The notes under the pieces were generated by a model. It did no database searches. It was not told the origin of the DNA and saw only the letters and a list, made by a program, of their open reading frames with translations. From Rallus limicola (lineage: Eukaryota; Chordata; Aves; Gruiformes; Rallidae): a DNA stretch of 64,000 nt. Positions 10,645 to 18,865 of the stretch are shown one piece after another. The number at the start of each line of letters is the position of its first letter. Positions within the stretch are counted from its first letter, which is position 1. The stretch covers positions 44,320,950 to 44,384,949 of the forward strand of contig JAKCOZ010000005.1 in NCBI GenBank assembly GCA_022605955.1, given 5' to 3'. A program made the translations under genes and the position numbers.

Positions 10645-12600
10645 TTGTTGCTGATCGTATTGGCTGCTCACTGGTGCAGCCTTCTTCCTGACAACATCGC
10701 GTTGTGCGATTCTTTTACCTCGAAGCTCATCTACTCGTGCCTGGAGGGCTGAGGTGGGCTGCATATGCCACTTCCTCATGTCCTCACCATGGTCACGCAG
10801 GTAAGACCACAGCTGCCCTCGCACCGTGTCTCGTGGTGTGTACCTTCTGTATCCTCCCTTCTGGGATGATGGACGCTTTCTCCTAGTAGCTGCAACATTG
10901 CCCCAATGTTGGTCAAATCGTTTGACCAGTTTCTCTACCGCTGCGATCATAGAGTGGGAAACATTGTCCTCATATTTCCGGAGTCGCCAGGACACTTGTT
11001 CTACAGTTGGTGGATATGCTTCCTCCCAGTCTATTGATGCTAGTGAATTGGTGTGCCCTGCTGGTGCACTTCGTACAACCTTACGCCACATATCTGGGGT
11101 GCATATAACTTCATCAGGATCAGAGGGATTCTGTGTATTGTCCAGATCATAATAAATGATCTCCCGTACAGCTAATTCTCTCAGGTACTGGATAACTGCC
11201 TCTATGCTGTTACACTTGGGTGAGTGACATGTAATATATTCCTTTATGGGATACCTTTCCTCCACACTTGACAGTAGTCGCCTCCAGAGGCTGAGGATTT
11301 CTGGCTTTTTCCCAATTTCCTTGTCAATGCCTCCTTCTCTAGCTAGGGATCCCAACTGCTTGGCCTCCCTGCCATCTAATTCCAGACTACTGGCCCCTAG
11401 ATCCCAGCATCGGAGCAACCAGGTGATGATGTGCTCACCTGGGCGGCGGCTGAAATCTTTTCGAACCTCACGCAGCTCACTCAGGGTCAGGGATCGTGTG
11501 ACAATCTCTGGCCCTGCTCCATCCTGAGATGCCTGAGATGGCCCTGCTCCATCCTGACATGCTCCAGATGGCCCTGCTTCATCATCATCATCCTTCACTA
11601 CACGAACTGATTTCTTTGTGTGTTTCCTCTTTTGTACGGGAGCAACAGACACTGGCGGGGGTTGGTTTTTTGTTTTATCAGCAGTATCTGCTGTAGGGGT
11701 GGCAGTAGCTGCAGCATTGGTTGGACTAGTGGCAGTAGCCACAGTGCTAGTCACAGAAGTTACAGGAGCTGCAGTGCCAGTCATAGGGGTTGCAGCAGCT
11801 GCAGCATTGGTTGGACTAGTTGCAGTAGCCACAGTACTAGTCACAGAAGTTACAGTAGCTGCAGTGCCAGTCATAGGGGTTGCAGCAGCTGCAGTCTTTG
11901 CTGGTTTGTTTTCATTCCTTTCCCTCTGACAGTGCTGACAGTACTGCCTGTTATCAAGCAGTGTTTTGTAAATAGTGGCCAGGGCCCAGCACAGTGCAGT
12001 AAGGTGTGCTTCTCTGGTAAACTTACAGCAATTCCTTTTCAGATATGCAGTAACTTTACCAGGGTCCTGTAACTGCTCAGGAGTGAAACTCCAAGCCATT
12101 GGAAGTGAGAAAGTACCTAGGTACCTGCCCATGCTCTGCCACATGCCCTGCCACTCATGTTTATCTGGCCTCGCAGAAAACTCTTGAGTGGTATTCATAA
12201 ACCTCTGCTTAATACTTGACAACAACTGAACCATCTGCACCAAAGCTAAAAACAACAAAATGCTAGTTTGAATATCCCAGGGATATTGGAAGTTTTTAAA
12301 AACTGCTAGCAGAGTTGTTGTATTTAGCCCAAAGGAAAAGAAAGCAGTACTCCCACCATACCAGCTGCCGTTTTTAAACCCTCCCTGTCCAAGGAATGGA
12401 CAGGGCAGCAAGATCTCATATAAGTACCAGAAAAAGTTCACGATCCTCGATATTACTGAATCATAGACTGTTATCATAATAAACAAGAACAGGAGACGCA
12501 GCTTCGACATGGTAGAAAATCCTGTCAGGACTGCATACAGCATACGGTAGTTTTGCTGCCACAGCAGTGACCACAGCCATGTGAATAAATACCACAGCAT
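10642..12600 (-). CDS. gag: Endogenous retroviral Gag, membrane-like N terminus, no zinc knuckle
   Basis: The structural polyprotein has 652 codons from the first ATG (12598-12600) to UAG (10642-10644). An in-frame stop (12631-12633) lies just upstream, so little extension is possible. Residues 1-30, about 33-66 and about 84-130 are strongly hydrophobic (for example FLFIMITV and SILLFLALVQMV), unlike a typical matrix domain. There is no glycine at position 2, so N-myristoylation is not expected. Residues about 235-305 form an Ala/Thr/Val/Pro-rich region with a 30-residue tandem repeat. A basic, then acidic linker follows (322-342), then a short 10-residue repeat (about 342-364). Residues about 368-570 are a helical, capsid-like region by position. 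The C terminus is rich in Arg/Lys (571-642, RRKRPSS). No CX2CX4HX4C motif is present; CQHC (221-224) is an isolated CXXC. Canonical PTAP, PPXY or YPXL late motifs are not evident. The frame is intact. Confidence 0.88.
   Translation of the reverse strand: MLWYLFTWLWSLLWQQNYRMLYAVLTGFSTMSKLRLLFLFIMITVYDSVISRIVNFFWYLYEILLPCPFLGQGGFKNGSWYGGSTAFFSFGLNTTTLLAVFKNFQYPWDIQTSILLFLALVQMVQLLSSIKQRFMNTTQEFSARPDKHEWQGMWQSMGRYLGTFSLPMAWSFTPEQLQDPGKVTAYLKRNCCKFTREAHLTALCWALATIYKTLLDNRQYCQHCQRERNENKPAKTAAAATPMTGTAATVTSVTSTVATATSPTNAAAAATPMTGTAAPVTSVTSTVATATSPTNAAATATPTADTADKTKNQPPPVSVAPVQKRKHTKKSVRVVKDDDDEAGPSGACQDGAGPSQASQDGAGPEIVTRSLTLSELREVRKDFSRRPGEHIITWLLRCWDLGASSLELDGREAKQLGSLAREGGIDKEIGKKPEILSLWRRLLSSVEERYPIKEYITCHSPKCNSIEAVIQYLRELAVREIIYYDLDNTQNPSDPDEVICTPDMWRKVVRSAPAGHTNSLASIDWEEAYPPTVEQVSWRLRKYEDNVSHSMIAAVEKLVKRFDQHWGNVAATRRKRPSSQKGGYRRYTPRDTVRGQLWSYLRDHGEDMRKWHMQPTSALQARVDELRGKRIAQRDVVRKKAAPVSSQYDQQQ
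11511..11580 (-). repeat. 30-bp tandem repeat in gag
   Basis: Units 11511-11540 and 11541-11570 and a partial third copy each begin GCCCTGCTCC or a one-base variant on the plus strand. They encode a 10-residue unit of the type GAGPSQASQD. The copies are slightly diverged and stay in frame. Confidence 0.8.
11711..11890 (-). repeat. 90-bp tandem repeat in gag (two copies)
   Basis: Copies 11711-11800 and 11801-11890 differ at only three positions and encode a 30-residue Ala/Thr/Val/Ser-rich unit. Partial matches flank both ends, suggesting a longer ancestral array or unequal copying. The unit is a multiple of three, so the gag frame is kept. Confidence 0.9.
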
Positions 12601-12721
12601 CGTGATCGGAGACTGCTTAAACAACAGTTCTTATCACAACTTTGTCTTAATTGCAATCGCGTCAGGGTCAAATCTACCGTTATCCCAACCTTTCGAGCCC
12701 CACGTTGGGCGCCAAAAAGAC
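12601..12721 (-). other. Proviral 5' leader
   Basis: A short untranslated leader of about 120 nt lies between the 5' LTR and the gag ATG. It starts with a 7-nt spacer (12715-12721) and the primer-binding site. The remainder must carry any packaging signal; none can be recognised by eye. Confidence 0.8.
12697..12714 (-). promoter_or_regulatory. Primer-binding site, tRNA-Lys(CUU) type
   Basis: The sense strand reads TGGCGCCCAACGTGGGGC, the complement of the 3' 18 nt (including CCA) of tRNA-Lys(CUU), the primer type used by several betaretroviruses. Five further bases (12692-12696) also match the tRNA T loop, giving 23 contiguous matching nucleotides. ERV-L elements were named for a tRNA-Leu primer, so this is a different choice. 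It is separated from the LTR by 7 nt. Confidence 0.92.
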
Positions 12722-13309
12722 TGTCGTGGTTTCACCCCGGCTTGGGCCGAGATCCACGCAGCTGCCTGCTCCTTAAAGTAAAAGAGCAGGAGAAAAGGGA
12801 AAAAGGGGAGGGGGGAAACAAGGGAAGGGAAAAGGAAGGGGCAAGTAACTCCAAAACCAAGAAACTAAGAGGCCCGTGGGTTGGGATAAGGATAGTTTAC
12901 TAAGATAACAGAAAAATAAAATATATACAATGCTAACAGGACTATAGAGCAAAAGAATATGAAAATATTGATACACAATGCAGTTTCTCACCGAACCACA
13001 CAACTCAGGCCGTACCACCCAGAGCCGTCCCGGAACCCGACCGTCCCCTAAGACCCTCGCGTCCCGGCCGCTCGTGTCCCGGAACCGCCCCTTCTTCCTC
13101 CCATCAGCCCCCCTTTTTCCTGGGCAGGACGTAATTGGCATGGAATATTCTCTTTGGCCCATCTGGGTCACCTGTCCTGGCATTGACTGTCTGACTGCAA
13201 CTAAAAACATCAGGGTGTTATCAGCACTGTTTTCATTTTAACTCCCAAACACAGCATTCCATCCGCTGCTACAAATGAAATTAACTCTATCCTGACTGAA
13301 ACCAGGACA
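12722..13309 (-). repeat. 5' LTR of the provirus (promoter copy)
   Basis: This 588-bp copy would drive transcription leftward. It differs from the 3' copy by one base (13049 T versus 6689 C). It contains the same CpG-rich block and a 145-codon sense-strand open frame starting at an ATG (13208-13210). The sense LTR ends in CCACGACA just before the primer-site spacer. Confidence 0.96.
12916..12947 (-). promoter_or_regulatory. Candidate TATA region of the 5' LTR
   Basis: Two TATA-like sites occur in the sense direction: CTATAG (12942-12947) and TATATATTTTAT (12916-12927). The older solo LTR has TATAAAG at the position matching the first (33991-33997), which favours that site as the ancestral TATA box. 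Transcription start is not determinable from sequence. Confidence 0.4.
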
Positions 13310-13314
13310 ACTTA
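13310..13314. repeat. Target-site duplication, right copy (ACTTA)
   Basis: ACTTA follows the right LTR directly and equals 6357-6361. Together they define the original insertion site. Confidence 0.93.
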
Positions 13315-16300
13315 GAACTGGTTCATTCTTTTATTATGCGGAAAATGACAAGTTTTATTAATATCGGATGGAAGTTGTGTTTTTGGATAAAGTTCTTCAA
13401 ATCGATAGCAGTGTGTGATTTTTCATTTTAGTCTCAGTATACTTGAGAGTATTTAGTCTGTAATTGCAGTTAATTAATTAGTACCTCCAGTGTTGCACTG
13501 ACACAAATAATTTGTTGCAATCTACAAACAAGCCTTGGGAGACCATTACTTTTACATACACGGTGCAAACCAAACACTGTGGCTATTTCAGCAGAAATGG
13601 ATTCACCTCCTCTCAAAGTCCAAGAAGTGCTTCAACACATCTTCTAGCCAAAAAAAGATGCCTCAGCTTCTTCAGATGTAAGATCAGGAGTCCTCATGCC
13701 CTGAACCCTGGTGTCACTGACCTTTCCCAGTTGTCTTTTGAGTTTAGCACAAACCTCCCATCCCACAGAGCTGTGCTGATGATTTTGTGACTGACTCCAA
13801 ACTCCTGTCCTAGCAGCCAGTTCAGGGGTTTTTGGGGACCCGATGGGGATATTAAACCCTACTGTAGGTTGTTCAACAAGCTTCATAAAGGCAAATAGTG
13901 GCAAGAGGAAGAAAGGAAAACATTGGACTTTCCTAATGCAATACAGAATTTAGATTATCACACGTTTTATGATTCCTCCAAAAGTTATACAGAGAGGCAA
14001 GTGTGTGCCGATCTATGGAAGGAATGACAAAAGGATGTCATGCAAAATTTTAAATAAAAATTTGACTTACCTTTGAATGAAGTGAAATCATCACAAAGAT
14101 GCATAACCCAATCCTCATCACAAGTCTGACAAAAATTCATTATTAAAAAAAAAAAATCAGGCATGTTTTCTCTTTTCCCAACCTTTATAAATCGATCTTC
14201 ATCAGTCTGGCACACAACAAATTCCAGAGTGTACCCATCTGAGTGTAAGGCTGTGCAGTTTCTACGCTACAACAACATCTAATTATAAGTCACTTTTCCA
14301 GTGGAACTATGCAACTATGGAGTCATAGAGATCTCAACTCTGTTCATTTCTAAATTCCACACAATAATTAGAAATGAGAATCATTTAGAAATGGAAGAGA
14401 ATGTTCTGTTGAACAGGCATTTAAAAATTTAGCTATGTGTGTTCAGACTAATGAAAAACAACTAAAATTGTTGGCATTATTTTCTTGCTCAGCATTATCT
14501 ACATAAACAAACTGTTTGCTAGTGTCTGCTAATGTAAATTGTTTTGTAGTGAGACAAACAAAGAACATAAGTCTTTTAGCCCAGGAGACACTGTCCACTA
14601 TAATATTGCAACTGACATATTTTGCTTTGCCTGATGCTACTTTACAGGGTTTTTTAGGTTAAAGAATAATTAATTTAAATGTTTTGGAGTCACAGAGTGA
14701 CTTCAGTGCATTAACCGCAGCATGCATACATCTTACATGGGGGCTGATGAAGTACCCCCATAGACAGCCTGCCATCCATTTCATCGCTCTGATAACAGAA
14801 ACATTGGAACAAAACAGGAGCTTGTGTTGTGCTGTGAGTTCTTAGGTGCTGCTGCTGTTTCTGAATGGCAACAGGCCAAGAACACAGCACTCTGAAGTTG
14901 CCAGCTCACAGGCAGTACTGGTTACTGGCACTCCAGCCCAGCCCGAACATGGAGATCACTCCAGCACAAGGCATACTGGATCATCTGTCAATTCATGCTG
15001 TTACATATAAAGGTTTTATTTTGAGCTAATGAATGCTGCTTCTTGTAAAGGCTTAATTCTGAGCTGAGCAAATCATCCACAAATTTATATTACAGTTTAT
15101 GAAGAGGCACCTTCTAATTCTGAATACATCAGGTCAACTGAAACCCATTTTTCCTTTACATATTCAGAGGATCCTTGCCCATTAGAGGCAAGAAGGATGC
15201 TCCTTTTATGAAGATGCTTTTCCTTGTCATTTCTGGTTTGAATTACAAAGGTTTTATGCCTGCAGATGTCACTTGGTTACAGAAACAAGGTTTACTGGCC
15301 TGTGAATTTCCCTACTGACTCCTGAAAGGGCAGATAAAGTAATTTATTACTTCCTGGGCCTCCAGTGAGGCAAACAATTTTAAACAAAGAATTTTATTTT
15401 CTCAGTAGCTCAGCTCTTCTTCCAAGCATTTTTTTTTTAAATCTTTCTACTCTGTCATTTCTTGCTCTGTGCAAATGCTCAGTTTCTTGTGATCTCTAGC
15501 AATATTTATTACTTGAAAAGACTTTGAGTAAATATTCTGCAAAGTCCTCTGTGATAACAGCTGATGCAAAGTACTTACAAAGTACTTATTTTCCACACCG
15601 TCTGTTAAATCAAAGTACCCATTAATTCCAGTGAAATCCTCATACTTTTGGTTTTTCAATAGTTTATGTGACCACAACAGTTTCTCTTACTCATACTAGT
15701 TTCTATCCACTGTACAATCTTCCCTAGGAATTTCTGCTTACTGTGTACTGACTTGATTTTATTTCAGGTGGGTCCCATTTTCTGAGGTATATCTTCATTG
15801 GAGTCTCCTAAAGTCAAACTTGAACTGTGACCACGTAAGAGTTTTCCTTACTCTCCTATTTTATTTTTAATTCAAGGATATGTAGAACTTAATTTTTAAC
15901 ATTGTTGTCCCAGTTACCTCACTTCTGATTGTAGGATACTCTAGATGAAATCTTAATTTTCCCATATTCCAGTCTCAATCTAGAATTTCTATTCTTTAGG
16001 AAATTTTGTGGGAAAAAACCCACATTCTAAATGTGAACATGGACAAACATAAAACCCATATGTTGTCCTATTTCAGGATGGTTTTTGTTAGCTTCAGTGT
16101 TACCTATAAGATGTTGAAACCTGTTATATGATAAAATCAGAGCATTGTTAGCACAATACAATGCAAAAGCATAATTATAGACAGCTTTGGACTTTAATGT
16201 GCTAAAATCTGCAATAGATTTTTGTCATTGAAGCACCTTTGAAATTTATCAATATGTGAACAGCATGCTATGTCAAATTACATTGATTTTGGGTTTTTAC

Positions 16301-17969
16301 TAATCTAGTATCTGTTCTGTGATAAAATTGGTTCATCAGATATGTTTTAACATGTTCAGGTGCTTGGGTTAAGAATGATTTCCCCAGTGAGGATGATTTA
16401 GGTTAGATGAGGGTCATCCTTGCTTTATAGCCTGACAACAATCCTCTGCTTTGTTCAGTGCTTACATGCTTACCATGGGTTAACTCATGCTCAGTGGGGA
16501 CGAGCTGTCTCAAAAGCTAGCTGTGGCATGAGCAAACGACTTCCGGGTCTAAAAAGCTCTTAAAACTGACTAATTACTCAAACAGTGTAGGAAATCATCA
16601 TAAGTGCTAAAGAAAATGACAGCAGGGCTACTCTGATGAGTAACTCCTGGACTTTGTGGATTTGTGTGCAGCACAGGGCTAGGAACAAGTGCACTGCATG
16701 TTGCACTGGGTGCCACATGGGGTTGCCAGGATGGAAAGTGGACTGCATCCCTTCACAAGGGAGCAATTTCCCAGCTGACCTGGGAAACTGCTGCAGTTGA
16801 TGGTTGTAGGTTTTCTCTCTGCAGATACACCTATGATTCATTACAGGGAAGTTGGAAGTACCTCCTTCAAGTCAGTGTGGTAAGAGACTTTTGTTGTAAC
16901 ATGTTCATTTTAACAGGAGACAACTGTGGGGAAAGAATAGGTATTAAATCAAGTGGTGAAGCAATGTTTAATATTTGAAATCAAACAAACAAAAACAACA
17001 CCAAAAATTCCCAAAGCAACTGAGAAAATCTGGGATAAACATGAGGATAAGGTCTGTTTTAAACTGTTGGACTAATTCCTCTTACATCATAATACAAACC
17101 AGGGAAAATGCCACCACATCAGGTTAGCAGAACTCAAGTGTAGCATTCCACAGCTGGAAATAAAGAAATAAATCCCAAAGATCTGTTCTTTTTTCCTGCA
17201 CTACAAGTTTCAATTGCTTATTCTATGCATATCCCACAGACAAAAAGGTAGCAAAATTTTTAAAAAGCTAAATCCCAACCCCCCCAAAAAAATCCCAGCC
17301 CAGTTCCAGAGCGCAGAAAGGTGAATTGTGCCTGGAGGCTTTATTCTGCATTACCCCTTGAAAGATAGACTGTGCTTTTTTGTTGGCTGCTGGAAGGGCA
17401 GCTCTGCCGAGTCTCCAGGAGCACTTCTGTGACCAGCACTTCAATGGCACGCGTGCTTTTGGTATGACCCTGTATATACCCTGTGGGTACAGTTCATGGA
17501 TTTCACATTCCTCATGCACCTCCCGTTTAACATGACAAGCTTTTCATGACATCAAAGACTGCATGATAGGAGTTTAGTTTCAGCACCAGCTCAGTATTGT
17601 GTGAATGCAGCATACAAACTGTATTTAAAACCCTTCTCCATCTCTTGTGGTTTTGCTTTTTTTTCAGTTCAAGCACAGGAATCCATAAACTTCAGCCGAC
17701 CATTTCTCTCTGTGTGGATCTCTGTCCAAGTCCCATCTGAAAGCCCATCTATTCAAGCCTTGTTTCCATTGATCGGGAATCAATATTCAGGAAATCTCAG
17801 AAACTCAATGATTGGGAGTTTTTACCTTAAGTCTTCACTCAGTGAATCATATACTGAACATTTTGGATGTTGAGAGCCACTTTTGTTGATTTGGGGGGGT
17901 TGTTTGGTTTTGTTTTTTTTAATAACTTACAAGAACAATAAAACCCCTTTAAAATCAGCATTGTGTTAC
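13315..17969. other. Intergenic or intronic DNA, no gene recognised
   Basis: AT-rich DNA with open frames under about 105 codons and no recognised domain. A short A-run is at about 14145-14156. A/C-rich and G/T-rich low-complexity patches are at about 16980-17010 and 17891-17920. No RNA gene or repeat family is identifiable. Confidence 0.6.
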
Positions 17970-18165
17970 TGAGACTGTGGTCAAACACTGGAACAAGTTT
18001 CCTGAAGAGGTGGTTGATGCCCCAAGCCTGTCATGGTTTAAGATGCCAATATTAAGGCAAATGCCCTTAATAACATGCTCCATCTTTTGGTCAGCCTGGA
18101 TATGATCAGTTGGACTAGATAATTGTTGTAGGGCCCTTCCAACTGAACTAATCCATTCTAGTGTT
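17970..18165 (+). mobile_element. CR1 LINE 3' fragment, old
   Basis: The order of phrases matches the end of CR1 ORF2 and its 3' UTR. A segment for 'ACTGGAACAAGTTTCCTGAAG' type sequence is followed by GAGGTGGTTGATGCCCC and the typical GTTGGACTAGATAATTG...CCTTCCAACTGAACTAATCC. It is 5'-truncated and diverged, with internal deletions and no intact frame. The octamer tail is reduced to about one unit. Confidence 0.8.
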
Positions 18166-18838
18166 TGGAAAAGGGCAAGAGGACAGGGTACTTTGTGATC
18201 TATTGTCTATTGGTTTTAGCATTTTTTAAAATATTTTCATTTATGTAAATACTATCTTAAGAATTTGAAGAAGTCTGAGATTAAATATGTTGGACATAAA
18301 AAATAATAATCATTTCAGACTCAGTGGGAAACCGCGATTTCCACCCTCAGTGAGAAACTTCAGGCTTTCTGTATATTCCCAAGTGTGATGAAAGTGGAAA
18401 GGGAGACATGCTTCTTCAAGTAGATGTTGATGGTAAGGAACATGACGAAGTGGAAACATCTTGGTAAATGATCATGAAACAGGCCAGCGAAGCCCCATGC
18501 TACAGTTCAGAATTAACCAAAAATAAATCGTCTTTGCAGCACAACAAATTATCAGCAGGGCAGATGGCCAAGAAGAGGAAAACCATAATTATTTCCTCTG
18601 GGATGGAATTTCTGAAAGTAAACATCTAGTCCTCACTTTGTAACGGAAAACAGAATTCAATAGCATGGAGGAAACCCCAGAGAATCATACAATGGCAGTG
18701 CAGTATTTAAAACCCTAGTCATATAAGGTAAGGGACTGATGATGACAATTGTTGTTCTTTCAGTCAGTGCTGAAAGTAGACTTGAGAGGAAGTCTGGTCT
18801 GCCAGAGAGGCCACAATCTGGGTGCCGGGAGACCTTGG

Positions 18839-18865
18839 CCTCTGCTGCCTCTGCTGCCTCTGCTG
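18839..18865. repeat. 9-bp tandem repeat, three copies
   Basis: CCTCTGCTG occurs three times head to tail without mismatch. It is a short minisatellite-like tract with no coding context. Confidence 0.9.

Larger units (their letters stand above)
6362..13309 (-). mobile_element. Complete young endogenous retrovirus (ERVL-like, gag-pol, no env)
   Basis: A 6948-bp provirus transcribed right to left. Order in the sense direction: 5' LTR (12722-13309), tRNA-Lys primer site, gag, UAG, pro-RT-RNaseH-IN, about 0.5 kb without a gene, purine tract, 3' LTR (6362-6949). Both LTRs are 588 bp, start TG and end CA in either orientation, and differ at one base. A 5-bp direct duplication borders the element. 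Both coding frames are open without frameshift or internal stop. Assignment to the avian ERVL-like group is from the LTR ends, the 5-bp duplication, the Pol type and the lack of env. The primer site is of the Lys type instead of Leu, so the class label is my inference. Confidence 0.95.

Noticed and set aside
11511..11890. Direct repeats considered as a CRISPR-like array
   Set aside because: The units are contiguous with no unique spacers, stay in the gag frame and lie in a vertebrate genome.
11618..12072. Plus-strand frames of 103 and 150 codons rich in Ser/Cys or Ala/Val
   Set aside because: They are antisense to the repetitive part of gag, where the repeat unit keeps all frames open.
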